DNA of 64,000 bases from JBGFRR01 sp041695045. Its GTDB lineage: Bacteria; Bacteroidota; Ignavibacteria; UBA10030. The translations under genes and the position numbers were made by a program. The notes below the pieces were generated by a model. It had not been told where the DNA came from. It searched no databases and saw only the letters and a list, made by a program, of their open reading frames with translations. Of this stretch, positions 1-9,487 are shown one piece after another. Within the stretch, counting starts at the first letter, position 1. Every line of letters starts with the position of its first letter. Location: positions 43,792-107,791 of the forward strand of contig JBGFRR010000074.1 in assembly GCA_041695045.1 (NCBI GenBank), given 5' to 3'.

Positions 1-124
1 CGACAATCGGTGCAATCATCTTGCACGGACCGCACCATTCCGCCCAGAAATCCACAAGAACAGGTTTGTCGGATTTGAGCACTTCAGTTTCAAACGTTGC
101 ATCAGTCAGCTCGATAGGCTTCAT
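1..124 (-). CDS. trxA: Thioredoxin (5' part; runs off the left edge)
   Basis: Thioredoxin is the small cytosolic disulfide reductase that recycles enzymes such as MsrA. Only the first 41 residues are in the window. The active site WCGPC is at residues 30-34, inside the usual VDFWAEWCGPC context, which makes the family clear. The ATG at 124-122 follows AAAGGA by six bases, a good ribosome site. It begins 13 bases after the dnaE stop on the same strand, so it is probably co-transcribed behind dnaE. The C-terminal cis-proline region cannot be seen. Confidence 0.93.
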   Translation of the reverse strand, partial: MKPIELTDATFETEVLKSDKPVLVDFWAEWCGPCKMIAPIV

Positions 125-137
125 TCGAATTCCTTTC

Positions 138-3100
138 TTATCCCGTTGCTTGCAGCCGAACCGTGGAAGCTCCGAACAACTGCCTCATCGCAGTAATCAG
201 CTGGGGGCTCGGATCGACTGTGTAATTGCGGCTCAAATATACTGATTTGTCCGGTAATCCGCCACCCGATACACGAATGTAGCATTGGCATTTGCCGCGA
301 TGTCGCTCCATCAACAGGCGAAGCTCAACCACGGCCCGCTCGTCCACACGGTCGAGGTTGAGCGAGAGCAGAATACTCTTCGTGAAGCGCGCCCGTACGT
401 CTTCCATCGGTACTACGTCATTCACGATAATCTTCAGTGCCTCGCCGTTGGTTTCCCCCTTACCGATAACCATCACCATCGCATCATCGGCCAGAAGTTT
501 ACCGTAGCGCTGGAACGAGTCGGAGAACACGATGCACTCCGCCTTGCCCGTGAAATCCTCTATCGTCACAAAAGCCATAAGGTTGCCACGTTTGTCGACC
601 TTCTTCTTCACCGACGTGACGATACCGCACACACGCACCGTGGCGCCGTTCTGAAACTCTTCCACCTGTCCTAACCGAACGGTGGAAAATGCCTCAATTT
701 CATCGCTGTATTTTGAAAGTGGATGCCCGGAAACATAGAAGCCTAACACGGCCTTTTCGCGGGATAACACCTCTGCCTCGCTCCAAGGCTGGACCTGCGG
801 CAGCATCGGCTTCACCTGCACCTTCGCTCCACCGAGGTCAAAGAGGCTGTTCTGCCCCCGAATCAATTGCTCCTGCACATGCTGGCCGTAACCGATGGCT
901 CGCTCAACGGCTGCAAAGACCTGAGCTCTGTTGTTGTGGAGAGAATCAAACGCCCCAGCCTGGATGAGACACTCGATCGTCTTTTTGTTCACTGAGCGCA
1001 AGTCTACCTTGGCGCAGAAATCGAAGATATCCGTGAAGCTCCCCTTTTCCTCGCGGGCGCGGACAAACTGTTCGACGGCGCTGACGCCTACATTCTTGAT
1101 GGCACTCAAACCAAAGCGGATGCCCTGCTGTGTCGCGACAAACGTGACGCCGCTTTCGTTCACCTCCGGCGGCAGCACGTCGATACCGAGCTTGCGACAT
1201 TCGTCGATCAGCAGCACGATCTTGTCGGTATCTCCCATTTCGCTCGAGAGCGTCGCTGCCATATACTCCGCGGGATAGTGTGCCTTCAAGTAACCAGTTT
1301 GGTACGCCAGCACGGAGTACGCGACACTGTGCGATTTGTTGAAACCGTACGATGCAAATTTTTCGATAAGGTCGAAGATGTCTCCAGCAATCTTCTTGTC
1401 GATGCCTTGCTGCGCGGCGCCGGCAACGAATTCTTTCTTCTGCTCAGCCATCAACGCTTTGTCCTTCTTCCCCATCGCGCGGCGCATCAAGTCGGCTTTC
1501 GCGAGACTAAAGCCGGCGATCTCACTCGCGATCTTCATCACCTGTTCCTGATACACGATGATGCCGTACGTTTCCTTCAAAATCGGTTCGAGGTTCGGAT
1601 GGATGTGCTCGATGCGCTGTTTGCCGTGCTTGCGCGCGATGAACTCGTCGATCATCTGCATCGGACCCGGTCGATACAGTGCGTTCATCGCAACGAGGTC
1701 GTGAATGGAGGTCGGCTTCAGCTTGCGCAGATAATCCTGCATGCCGGAGCTTTCAAACTGGAAGAGTGCAACGGTTTGACCGCGCGAGAAAAGTTCAAGC
1801 GTCTTGGGGTCGTCCGGCGGCAGTCGGTCGAGGTCGACCTCGAGGCCGTGGTTTTGTTTGATGAGCGCAAGCGCGTTTTCCAACACTGTCAGCGTGCGAA
1901 GGCCGAGGAAGTCCATCTTGAGCAGCCCGGCATCTTCGAGATCCTTCATGTTGTACTGCGTCATGATCTCGGTCTGAGGCGTCTTGTACATCGGCACGTA
2001 GTCGCTGAGGTCGCCCGGTGCGATCACAACGCCCGCAGCGTGCGTGGACGCGTTGCGGTTCATCCCCTCGAGCACGAGTGCGGTTTCAATCATCAAGCGG
2101 ATTTTGTCGTCCGTGCTTTCCTTCACCCATTTCAAATCTGGGATCGTTTCGAGCGCTTCGGCTAACGGCGTCACCTTCCCCTGCACTACGGGGATCTGCT
2201 TTGTGATGGAATCGATGGTGCTCAACGGTATACCGAGCACTCGACCGACATCTTTCAGCACTGCGCGTGATAAAAGCGTACCGAACGTGATGATTTGCGC
2301 GACCGACTCTGCGCCGTACTTGCTCCGGACGTATTCGATGACCTTCTCCCGCTTGTCGTCGGAAAAGTCCACGTCGATATCCGGCATCGAGACGCGGTCG
2401 GGATTAAGAAAGCGCTCAAACAGCAGGCCAAACTGCAGCGGGTCGACATCCGTAATCCCGACGGCGTACGAAACGAGGCTTCCCGCTGCGCTGCCTCGCC
2501 CCGGACCTACCCGCACTCCCATGCGGCGCGCTGCGTTAATGAAATCCTGCACAATTAAAAAATATCCCGCATACCCCATCCGATTGATGACGCTCAGCTC
2601 GTGGTCGAGCCGTGCCTGAATCTCCGGCGTGATAGCCTCATAGCGACGGCGCAGGCCTTCGTTCGCAAGCTTCGAAAGATATTCTTCAAGCGTAGCCACC
2701 CCTGCATCTGCGGGAATGGGGAAGTTCGGCATGAAATTCGTCTTGAGGTCGAGTTCAACATTGCACTTCTCGGCAATCTCTAACGTTGATGCAATGGCTT
2801 CCGGGTAGTCGGCAAACAAGCGGGACATCTCTGCCGTACTCTTGAAGTACAACTGATCGGTGCCGTAGCGAAGCGACTGGTAATCGGGCGCGTTGGTGCT
2901 GGTCGCCTCGGGAATGTGCAGCATGATGTTATGCGGCAGGGCGTGTTCGGGTTTGATGTAATGGCAGTCGTTGGTTGCAACGAGCTTGAGGCCAAGTTCT
3001 TTGGCGAGGCGTGGTGCGTGTGCGAGGATTGGCTGTTCGACCTGCATGCCGTGGTTCTGAATCTCAATGTAAAAATCCTCGCCGAAGATTTCTTTGTAGA

Positions 3101-3608
3101 TTCCAGCAGCCGAGCGCGCCTCTTCGTAGTCGCCGTTGACAAGATGCGCGGAAACCACGCCGCCCGGACACGCGGACGTTGCAACGATACCCTTGCTGTA
3201 CTGTGCCAACACCTCGGCGTCGATGCGCGGCTTGTAATAGAAGCCCTCGGTATGGCCGATCGTGCACAGCTTGATGAGGTTCTTGTAACCGGTGAGGTCT
3301 TTGGCCAGCAAAAGGATATGATGATAGATGCCGCGCCCTTGCCCTTTTGCCGACTTCTCCGACTGCATCGTTTTGTCGAAGCGGCTGCCTTTCGTGAGAA
3401 TGTAAGCCTCGCACCCGATGATGGGCTTGATGCCGGCCTTCTTTGCTTTCTTGTAAAATTCAATGGCGCCGAACATCACACCGTGGTCGGTCAGTGCTAC
3501 CGCGGGCATTGTATGCTCAACGGCGGCGTCGATGAGGCCTTCGATGGTCGCAGCGCCGTCGAGAAGACTGTAATGAGAATGATTGTGGAGATGGACAAAC
3601 TGGGGCAT
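138..3608 (-). CDS. dnaE: DNA polymerase III alpha subunit
   Basis: Replicative polymerase catalytic subunit, 1156 residues, normal full length for DnaE. The order seen is: N-terminal PHP domain starting HLHNHSHYSLLDG (about residues 6-18); palm with the PDIDVDF metal-binding motif; fingers and helix-hairpin-helix region; and a C-terminal OB domain around the segment VRVCGIVTSVKKK. No interruption, intein or frameshift is seen. ATG at 3608. It is followed by trxA. The long open frames on the opposite strand across this gene are codon-bias shadows. Confidence 0.98.
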   Translation of the reverse strand: MPQFVHLHNHSHYSLLDGAATIEGLIDAAVEHTMPAVALTDHGVMFGAIEFYKKAKKAGIKPIIGCEAYILTKGSRFDKTMQSEKSAKGQGRGIYHHILLLAKDLTGYKNLIKLCTIGHTEGFYYKPRIDAEVLAQYSKGIVATSACPGGVVSAHLVNGDYEEARSAAGIYKEIFGEDFYIEIQNHGMQVEQPILAHAPRLAKELGLKLVATNDCHYIKPEHALPHNIMLHIPEATSTNAPDYQSLRYGTDQLYFKSTAEMSRLFADYPEAIASTLEIAEKCNVELDLKTNFMPNFPIPADAGVATLEEYLSKLANEGLRRRYEAITPEIQARLDHELSVINRMGYAGYFLIVQDFINAARRMGVRVGPGRGSAAGSLVSYAVGITDVDPLQFGLLFERFLNPDRVSMPDIDVDFSDDKREKVIEYVRSKYGAESVAQIITFGTLLSRAVLKDVGRVLGIPLSTIDSITKQIPVVQGKVTPLAEALETIPDLKWVKESTDDKIRLMIETALVLEGMNRNASTHAAGVVIAPGDLSDYVPMYKTPQTEIMTQYNMKDLEDAGLLKMDFLGLRTLTVLENALALIKQNHGLEVDLDRLPPDDPKTLELFSRGQTVALFQFESSGMQDYLRKLKPTSIHDLVAMNALYRPGPMQMIDEFIARKHGKQRIEHIHPNLEPILKETYGIIVYQEQVMKIASEIAGFSLAKADLMRRAMGKKDKALMAEQKKEFVAGAAQQGIDKKIAGDIFDLIEKFASYGFNKSHSVAYSVLAYQTGYLKAHYPAEYMAATLSSEMGDTDKIVLLIDECRKLGIDVLPPEVNESGVTFVATQQGIRFGLSAIKNVGVSAVEQFVRAREEKGSFTDIFDFCAKVDLRSVNKKTIECLIQAGAFDSLHNNRAQVFAAVERAIGYGQHVQEQLIRGQNSLFDLGGAKVQVKPMLPQVQPWSEAEVLSREKAVLGFYVSGHPLSKYSDEIEAFSTVRLGQVEEFQNGATVRVCGIVTSVKKKVDKRGNLMAFVTIEDFTGKAECIVFSDSFQRYGKLLADDAMVMVIGKGETNGEALKIIVNDVVPMEDVRARFTKSILLSLNLDRVDERAVVELRLLMERHRGKCQCYIRVSGGGLPDKSVYLSRNYTVDPSPQLITAMRQLFGASTVRLQATG

Positions 3609-3788
3609 GGGGAATCCAGAAAGACAGAGGCCAGACGTCAGAGGTCAGAGAAAAAACTTGTAAGAAGAGTACGGATTAAAGAGGAGAAATGAAAGAGGGA
3701 GGAAAAACGCGGAGCGATAGATTGATGAGGGTGGAAAGCGAACAGGGATGTTGATGCATGAGGACTGAACTGATGCGGCAATGAACCG

Positions 3789-4142
3789 CTATTTGATGAG
3801 GATAAGTTTTTTCGTTTCAACAAACGAACCGGCTTGAAGACGATAGAAATACACGCCAGCCGGTTGGTCGCCGGGCATCCATTGAATCCGGTGCGTTCCC
3901 GAATCGAAACGATCATCAACAAGACGTTCGATAAGTTGACCGAGTGCGTTATAGATATCCAAACGAACTGCGGATTGACTCGGAAGCGAGAATTCTCTTG
4001 TCGTCGAAGGGTTAAAAGGGTTGGGATAATTCTGGACCAAAATAGAGGCCACGACTTCGGGGAGAATAATGCACCGTAAACGATGATACTGCACAAGCGA
4101 ACAGTAGTTCCCTTCAACGACGAGAGCGCATCTCCTCTTCAA
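3789..4142 (-). pseudogene. Orphan type IX secretion C-terminal sorting domain (gene remnant)
   Basis: The last ~85 residues are a textbook type A sorting domain: NYPNPFNPSTT, then SVRLDIYNALGQ-like and GVYFYRL motifs, ending in a basic KKLILIK tail. In this phylum group the domain sits at the end of large secreted proteins. Here nothing precedes it except about 30 non-conserved residues from a TTG codon, and the reading frame runs into the 3' end of brnA. The cargo part of the gene is gone, so this is read as a 5'-truncated remnant. An alternative, less likely, is a tiny real protein. Domain identity is sure; remnant status is an inference. Confidence 0.75.
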
Positions 4143-4395
4143 CTTTTTCGCTCAAGTAAATCTTCATCAGAGATTGGGTGGGAATGTCTTTCTTGTTAGC
4201 AATCCCTTTCAGTGCGCTCATTAGCCATGCCGGTAGGCGCAAGGAGGTGAGAACAGTCGAGGGCTTCAAATTGGGAAAGAGACTGCCCACAAGAACCGGG
4301 CCATGTTCGTAGTCAAGCGGTGAATGCTCTGCCCAGAACTCTCGCTCATGGTCTTCGTTCTTAAACCGAGGTACCTTTTTTAATTTCTTCTTCAT
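4114..4395 (-). CDS. brnA: BrnA/CopG-type antitoxin
   Basis: A 93-residue protein. The N-terminal half has an acidic, Trp-containing segment (EREFWAEHSP). The C-terminal half has a ribbon-helix-helix-like stretch (TSLRLPAWLMSALKGIANKKDIPTQ) typical of CopG/BrnA antitoxins that bind the toxin and repress the operon. Its ATG lies inside the end of brnT (35-base overlap), the usual brnT-brnA order. Its last bases overlap the sorting-domain remnant at 3789-4142. The pairing with BrnT makes the call firm; autoregulation is assumed from the family. Confidence 0.85.
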   Translation of the reverse strand: MKKKLKKVPRFKNEDHEREFWAEHSPLDYEHGPVLVGSLFPNLKPSTVLTSLRLPAWLMSALKGIANKKDIPTQSLMKIYLSEKVEEEMRSRR

Positions 4396-4690
4396 AAAAG
4401 CGTGCTTCCTTTGTATTCATGGGTCGGGCAGAGATGGGTCTAATCAACTTTTTCCTTGTTGTAAAAACAACTACCAACAATCGCCCTTCGAACGTTTTGC
4501 CAAAGAGTTTCCATCGGCTCTCATGCGATGAATGCTTTATATCGGATAACAGCACTGAAGGAGGATTGAAAAATACCTGTTCGATCTCAAACTGCTCAAC
4601 GCCGTGCTTCTGATTCTTTCCTGCGTTTCCCTCATCCCAGTCAAATCCCTCAAGAGACGAGAGAAAGGAGAGGAGTTGTTTCAAGTCCAT
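4361..4690 (-). CDS. brnT: BrnT-family ribonuclease toxin
   Basis: A 109-residue BrnT-like toxin of the RelE fold, expected to cut RNA and be neutralised by BrnA. The family pattern is visible: FDWDEGNAGKNQKHGV near residue 16, a central KLFGKTFEGRLLVVVFT strand, then RPISARPMNTKEARFYEE. It is about 15 residues longer than typical because of an N-terminal leader (MDLKQLLSFLSSLEG). ATG at 4690. It is first gene of the pair, with brnA overlapping its 3' end. Whether toxicity is retained cannot be judged. Confidence 0.87.
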   Translation of the reverse strand: MDLKQLLSFLSSLEGFDWDEGNAGKNQKHGVEQFEIEQVFFNPPSVLLSDIKHSSHESRWKLFGKTFEGRLLVVVFTTRKKLIRPISARPMNTKEARFYEEEIKKGTSV

Positions 4691-4771
4691 TTGGTCGGCA
4701 GGTTCAGGGCTTGTAACGATAACAATATATGTAGGCCTTTGACGGAAATCAAGCGCTCAAGCATTGAGGAT

Positions 4772-6196
4772 TCACCCCATCACCAGCATCTTCGGCTCCG
4801 TCATGGTTTCGATCGCATACTTCACCCCCTCGCGACCGAAGCCGGAATCCTTGATGCCGCCATACGGCATGTTGTCGACGCGGAAGATAGGGTTCTCGTT
4901 GACAATCACCGCGCCCACATCGAGATGCTCAAACGCATACATGATGTTATGGAAGTCGTTCGAAAAAATGCCCGCCTGTAGTCCAAACCGCGAATCGTTG
5001 ATCCCCGCGAGGGCTTCTTCAAGGGACTTGAATCGATGGAGCGTGACAACGGGACCGAAAATTTCTTCGCGGAAAACCTTTGTCGTCCGGTCCACACGCT
5101 CGAGTACCGTCGGCTCAATCGCTTGCTCGCGTTTCGCTCCCCCACACAAGACAACCCCTCCGCGCTCGACTGCTTCGCGAATCCATGATGCAATTCTCTC
5201 CGTCGAACCGCTATCAATGAGCGGCCCGACAACCGTCGTTTCATCTGCCGGGTCGCCTACCCTCAGCGCTTTGGCCGCATTCACAAACGTATCAACATAC
5301 CGGTCGTAGATCGAGTCTTCGACATAAATGCGCTGAATCTTGATGCAAACCTGCCCGGAGTAAACGAACGACCCGATGAGATTCTTTTTCACCGCTTCTT
5401 CAACGTTCGCTGTTCTGTCGACGATGATGCCAGCGTTTCCACCCAGTTCGAGAATGACCTTTTTCTTTCCGGCGATACTCTTGAGTTTCCATCCGATGTT
5501 CGGGCTTCCGGTGAAACTCAGCATCGCAATGCGTTCATCCCGCACAAGCGACTCCGCAACGGCGTTCGAGCACGGAAGCACGCTAAAGGCTTCAGCCGGC
5601 AAACCCGATTCCGAGATGATCTTCGCTAACTTCAGTGCCGTAAGTGGCGCCTGGGGAGGCGGCTTGAGAAGAAAGGCGTTCCCGGCAGCAAGAGCCGGTG
5701 CGAGCTTGTGGGCTGTGAGATTGAGCGGAAAGTTAAACGGAACGACACCCAACACAATACCGATCGGGAATCTCCTGACGATACCAAACCTTCCGATTCC
5801 ATGCGGGGCCAAATCAAGCGGAACGACATCGCCGCCGATACGACGCGCTTCTTCGCCTGCAAGCTGAAAGGTCATGACCGCGCGGTCAACCTCGATGCGC
5901 GAAAACTGAATGCCCTTTCCCACCTCTGCCGTGATGAGCCGGGCAAACTCTTCTTTCTGTTCGCGGATCGTGTTGGAAATGAACGACAGGATTTCGTAAC
6001 GCCGCGCACTCGGCAGCTTGCGTGTTTGCTGGAATCCCGCACGCGCGCGCTCCACAGCCTCTTGTGCCTCGGCCTCCGTTGCCAATGTAACAGTACCTAC
6101 AGGCGAACGGCGATACGGATCGACGATGGTCAGGGTTTCCCCTCCATTGGTCTTCCACTCGCCGCCGAGGAGAAATGGATGGATGGTGGGCTCCAT
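4772..6196 (-). CDS. NAD(P)-dependent aldehyde dehydrogenase
   Basis: Aldehyde dehydrogenase superfamily, 474 residues, full length. It shows the N-terminal cofactor domain with FNFPLNLTAHKLAPALAAGNA, the general base Glu in LELGGNAG, and the nucleophilic Cys in SGQVCIKIQRIYV. The C-terminal part has EEIFGPV and GGIKDSGFGREG. The architecture resembles the lactaldehyde / non-phosphorylating glyceraldehyde-3-phosphate branch, but the substrate cannot be fixed from sequence. The ATG at 6196 lies 5 bases after the proS stop; a TTG three codons earlier would be in frame. Likely co-transcribed with proS. Confidence 0.93.
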   Translation of the reverse strand: MEPTIHPFLLGGEWKTNGGETLTIVDPYRRSPVGTVTLATEAEAQEAVERARAGFQQTRKLPSARRYEILSFISNTIREQKEEFARLITAEVGKGIQFSRIEVDRAVMTFQLAGEEARRIGGDVVPLDLAPHGIGRFGIVRRFPIGIVLGVVPFNFPLNLTAHKLAPALAAGNAFLLKPPPQAPLTALKLAKIISESGLPAEAFSVLPCSNAVAESLVRDERIAMLSFTGSPNIGWKLKSIAGKKKVILELGGNAGIIVDRTANVEEAVKKNLIGSFVYSGQVCIKIQRIYVEDSIYDRYVDTFVNAAKALRVGDPADETTVVGPLIDSGSTERIASWIREAVERGGVVLCGGAKREQAIEPTVLERVDRTTKVFREEIFGPVVTLHRFKSLEEALAGINDSRFGLQAGIFSNDFHNIMYAFEHLDVGAVIVNENPIFRVDNMPYGGIKDSGFGREGVKYAIETMTEPKMLVMG

Positions 6197-6201
6197 AGTT
6201 A

Positions 6202-7896
6202 TCAACCCTGAAGCAACTTCTTCACCTCGCTCACAACGTCATCCACAGCGACCATGGTTCGCTCGCCGGTTGCGCGACGCTTGATCTCCACCTGCTTGTT
6301 GCGCAGGCCCTTTTCGCCAACGATGACCTGAAGCGGCATGCCGAGTACGTCGGCGTCCATAAACTTGAAGCCCGGCGATGCATTCGAGCGGTCGTCGAAC
6401 AATGTCTCAACGCCCGCCTCCGTCAGTGCGCGATAGATTTGATTCGAGGCCAACACCGTTTCTTTGCTGTTCATGCTCACCGCAATTACATGCACGTGAT
6501 ACGGCGCCAGCGCGGTATTCCAGATAATGCCCTGATCGTCATGACTCTGCTCGATAAACGCCGCAACGATCCGCTCAATGCCAATCCCATAACTTCCCAC
6601 GATGATCGGCAGCGATTGACCGTTCTCATCAAGAAAGCGTGCATTCAGCGCTTCAGAGTATTTGGTGCCGAGTTTGAAGATATGGCCAACCTCGATCGCG
6701 TTGGTCACGTTGAGCAGCTTCAAGCATTGCGGGCACGGCTCGCCCGCTTCAACGGTACGGAGGTCGAAGTATCCTTCGATTGTCGCATCTCGCTGCAGGT
6801 CGATGTTCCCAAGATGGTAGTCATTCTTGTTGGCACCGCTAATAAGATTGTTTGCACCTTCGAGCCGTTTATCCGCAATGACGCGGAAACCTTTCAGCCC
6901 AACCGGACCAATCGACCCGCCGTCGGCGCCCGTGAGCGCGCGCAACTGTTCCGCTCCCATCGGTTCTACTTCCCCGCCTCCAAGAGCCGCAGAGAGCTTC
7001 GTCTCATTCAATTGATCGTTACCAACCATCAACACTAAGAGCGGCTGACCGTTGTGGCGATAGACGAGGGATTTGGCCAAACGTCGATGGTCAACCTTGA
7101 GGAACTCCGCAAGCTGGTCGATAGTCTTGACGTTCGGCGTGTGGATTTCCTCGACCGCTTTGCCGTTCTCCGTTCGAGCGGCAGGCTCGACCTTTGAGGT
7201 TGCTACTTCGAGATTGGCCGCATACCCGCATGCATCACAGAGCGCCACTGTGTCCTCACCAAATTCGGATTCCACCATGAACTCCTGCGACCCCGAGCCC
7301 CCCATCGCTCCGCTCGATGCCCCGACGACAAAAAACTTCAGCCCTGCCCGCGTGAATGCGCGCCGGTATGCTTCCGCGTGTTTCTCATAACTCGCATCCA
7401 GTCCTTCGGGAGAAGCATCGAGACTGTACGAGTCCTTCATGATAAACTGCCGTCCGCGCAACACACCTGAGCGCGGCCGCGGTTCGTTCCGGAACTTCGT
7501 TTGGATTTGATACCAGATTTGCGGTAGGTCTTTGTACGACTGGATATGATTGGCCGCAATGGATGCGATCACTTCCTCATGCGTGGGCGCGAGGACGAGG
7601 TCGCGCTCTTCAATGCTCAAAATGAAATTCGGGACATCACGCCGGCCGGTTTGAATCCAGAGCGATTCCGGATTGAGCGCCGGCAAAAGGAATTCTTGTC
7701 CGCCTATAGCGTTCATCTCTTCCCGAACGATCTGCATCGCCTTCATCAGCGCCCGCAGACCAAGCGGCAAGAACGAATAGACGCCCGCAGTGAGCTGGCG
7801 CATGAGGCCCGCGCGGATCATCAGCTGATGGCTTGGAATCGTCGCGTCGGCAGGGACTTCTTTTTGCGTTGGGATGAATGCTTTCGAAAGACGCAT
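6202..7896 (-). CDS. proS: Prolyl-tRNA synthetase
   Basis: Class II aminoacyl-tRNA synthetase charging tRNA-Pro, 564 residues from the ATG at 7896 (MRLSKAFIPTQKEVP). This is the bacterial ProS layout: catalytic core with class II motifs (LAPTHEEV, FRNEPRPRSGVLRGRQFIMKDS split around residues 105-160), a YbaK-type editing insertion (EFLKVDHRRLAKSLVYR through the GADGGSIGPVG region), and a C-terminal anticodon-binding domain. The open frame continues 89 codons upstream, but that stretch is non-conserved and is not taken as coding. The matching tRNA-Pro(CGG) is in this window at 42410-42484. Confidence 0.97.
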   Translation of the reverse strand: MRLSKAFIPTQKEVPADATIPSHQLMIRAGLMRQLTAGVYSFLPLGLRALMKAMQIVREEMNAIGGQEFLLPALNPESLWIQTGRRDVPNFILSIEERDLVLAPTHEEVIASIAANHIQSYKDLPQIWYQIQTKFRNEPRPRSGVLRGRQFIMKDSYSLDASPEGLDASYEKHAEAYRRAFTRAGLKFFVVGASSGAMGGSGSQEFMVESEFGEDTVALCDACGYAANLEVATSKVEPAARTENGKAVEEIHTPNVKTIDQLAEFLKVDHRRLAKSLVYRHNGQPLLVLMVGNDQLNETKLSAALGGGEVEPMGAEQLRALTGADGGSIGPVGLKGFRVIADKRLEGANNLISGANKNDYHLGNIDLQRDATIEGYFDLRTVEAGEPCPQCLKLLNVTNAIEVGHIFKLGTKYSEALNARFLDENGQSLPIIVGSYGIGIERIVAAFIEQSHDDQGIIWNTALAPYHVHVIAVSMNSKETVLASNQIYRALTEAGVETLFDDRSNASPGFKFMDADVLGMPLQVIVGEKGLRNKQVEIKRRATGERTMVAVDDVVSEVKKLLQG

Positions 7897-8071
7897 TGAG
7901 CTGGAAACTGACTCCGAAAAGGATTGAACAATGAATCGTACCAGAGGCAATGTACAAAAGTTCGAGAGGGAAGGCAAGGGAGGAAACAGGCGTTGAAGCT
8001 CAACCGCCGTACAACAAACGAGGCAGACGCCGTCGCGACATCCGCCTCGTTGTTGAAACTCGAATACAGAT

Positions 8072-8592
8072 TCAGGATGCGGTTTGAGTAAATTGAATCT
8101 CAACTTTTTTGGTCTCGCCCGGCTGCACAGCAACGCGTGTCTCCTGCGTGCCAAGCTGTTCATGCCACACGGCGATGACGTATTCGCCCGGAGGTAGGTC
8201 TTTCAACTCCACAATGCCATTCTCACCCGAGACGCCGAAGAACGGATGATTCAGTACACCGATATAGCTGCTCATCCACGGATGCACGTTGCACTTTCAC
8301 ATACACAAACGCGTTCTGCAACATTCCATCAGCACTCACACGAACCGGATATGAGAAGATATCGTGCTGGTGCATGGCCTGGCAGCGCGGGTCGGCGTTC
8401 ATGCGGATTCGTTCGCCGCGTACGCCCGCTCCGGTAAAGCGTACCTCAACGGCCACCTGCGCCGGAGCCACATCTGCCGGATATTCCTGGTGCGCTACCC
8501 CAGCCGCCTCGTCGGCTACCTCCTGCTTCTTCTCCCCTCCACATCCGGCAAGTACCAACCAGGATGCCGCTCAGCAAAAAAATCTTGCTCAT
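8072..8592 (-). pseudogene. Broken cupredoxin / carboxypeptidase-regulatory-like lipoprotein
   Basis: The pieces of one gene lie in three reading frames. ATG at 8592 opens a signal peptide (MSKIFLLSGILV). A one-base offset is then needed to reach the lipobox LAGCGGEKK and the following domain up to NAFVYVK (within 8558-8280). A second shift gives KCNVHPWMSSYIGVLNHPFF through to the stop at 8072. In intact relatives roughly 80-100 residues, including the metal-site half of the domain, separate FVYVK from the KCxVHPWM motif. They are missing here, the two ends being joined almost directly. An internal deletion plus a signal-peptide frameshift make this a pseudogene unless base-calling is at fault. 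Confidence 0.8.
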
Positions 8593-8720
8593 AGTCCTTC
8601 TCCTTTCGTGGTACACATTATATTTCAAGACAGCATCTGTTCCAACCACAATGCGGTACGAATTGTTCCCGAACTTTCGTTTGCAATGTCGCTTTTTTCC
8701 ATCGCCCTCGACCGTCTTCG

Positions 8721-8736
8721 CCCCGACAAGTCGGGG
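8721..8736. repeat. Perfect 16-base palindrome
   Basis: CCCCGAC-AA-GTCGGGG in the 188-base gap between the broken lipoprotein gene and the outer-membrane protein gene. It has no T-run on either side, so it does not look like a terminator. The same CCCCGAC/GTCGGGG arms recur at 14073-14093 with a different loop, which suggests a dispersed palindrome. The rest of the gap shows nothing recognisable. Confidence 0.5.
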
Positions 8737-8780
8737 TGAATCCCTGCCTGGGAAGAGGCGTAGTTCATCTTTTTCAAAGA

Positions 8781-9467
8781 TTAAAATCTCCACGCCACGC
8801 CGACAAACGGCGTCCAGTTTTGCGTGCCATGCTCGATGTCATCCTTAAACCGCTCGCCTCCACGCTTATCGTAATAGCGCGAACGATATTCCATTCTCAA
8901 TACAATGTCGAGTCGATCGATGAGTTCAACGTTTCCTCCGAAGTTGACCATCCACGCGATGCTTGGCAAGAAAGTGAACGCGTCGGTCGTATTGCCGCTC
9001 GCGGATGGGAGATCGGTGCGGGCATCGTCCGAGCGCGTGCCGAAGAGTCCATAGCCAAACTCAATGAAGACGGCGCGCCATCGTACCTGCAGATACGGTC
9101 CCACCCAAAGCTCCCGAAAGTCGCCACCGATCTTATCCTCCGTGACGGTTTGGCCGGTGGAGGGGTCAATCGTGTTGAACCGCGCCGCGTGACGATTCCC
9201 GCGGTCGAACTGGAGATACACTCCCGCACTGATTGGCCCCCACACCTCACGCGCGCTGAAGAGCATCATGCCAAACTCCGTCTCGTTGACTAATCGTTCT
9301 CCGCGCGGGTCTCCAACCTCTGCCTTCACCTGCTGTTGAAAGTGTCGATAGGTAAAGCCCGCTTCCACACGCCACGGTGTAGAACTGTTCTTCCGGCCGT
9401 CATCATCGACAGCAAGCGACGTTACAGGAAACACAAAAAGAACGACGAGGATGATGTGAATACGCAT
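8781..9467 (-). CDS. Predicted outer-membrane beta-barrel protein
   Basis: A 228-residue protein with a clean signal peptide (MRIHIILVVLFVFPVTSLA) followed by alternating aromatic/hydrophobic strands such as RVEAGFTYRHFQQQ, GPISAGVYLQF, LWVGPYLQVRWRAVFIEFGYGLF and a final WTPFVGVAWRF. The C-terminal Phe is typical of Bam-inserted barrels. No specific family was recognised. ATG at 9467 is chosen for its GGAGG six bases upstream; an upstream in-frame extension lacks any signal sequence. Acts in the outer membrane by inference; transport or adhesion role unknown. Confidence 0.75.
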   Translation of the reverse strand: MRIHIILVVLFVFPVTSLAVDDDGRKNSSTPWRVEAGFTYRHFQQQVKAEVGDPRGERLVNETEFGMMLFSAREVWGPISAGVYLQFDRGNRHAARFNTIDPSTGQTVTEDKIGGDFRELWVGPYLQVRWRAVFIEFGYGLFGTRSDDARTDLPSASGNTTDAFTFLPSIAWMVNFGGNVELIDRLDIVLRMEYRSRYYDKRGGERFKDDIEHGTQNWTPFVGVAWRF

Positions 9468-9487
9468 AGGAGTTCCCTCCCTTCCGG

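Noticed and set aside
1278..2165. Long open frame antisense to dnaE
   Set aside because: A codon-bias shadow with no domain or ribosome site; dnaE is intact on the other strand.
138..3608. Intein in DnaE
   Set aside because: Length is normal and the polymerase motifs are continuous.
7897..8163. 89-codon upstream extension of proS
   Set aside because: Non-conserved and runs over the intergenic gap into the broken lipoprotein gene; ProS homology begins at the ATG at 7896.
8721..8736. Terminator for the outer-membrane protein gene
   Set aside because: Perfect palindrome but no T-run on the minus strand and a shared arm with 14072-14094; treated as a repeat.
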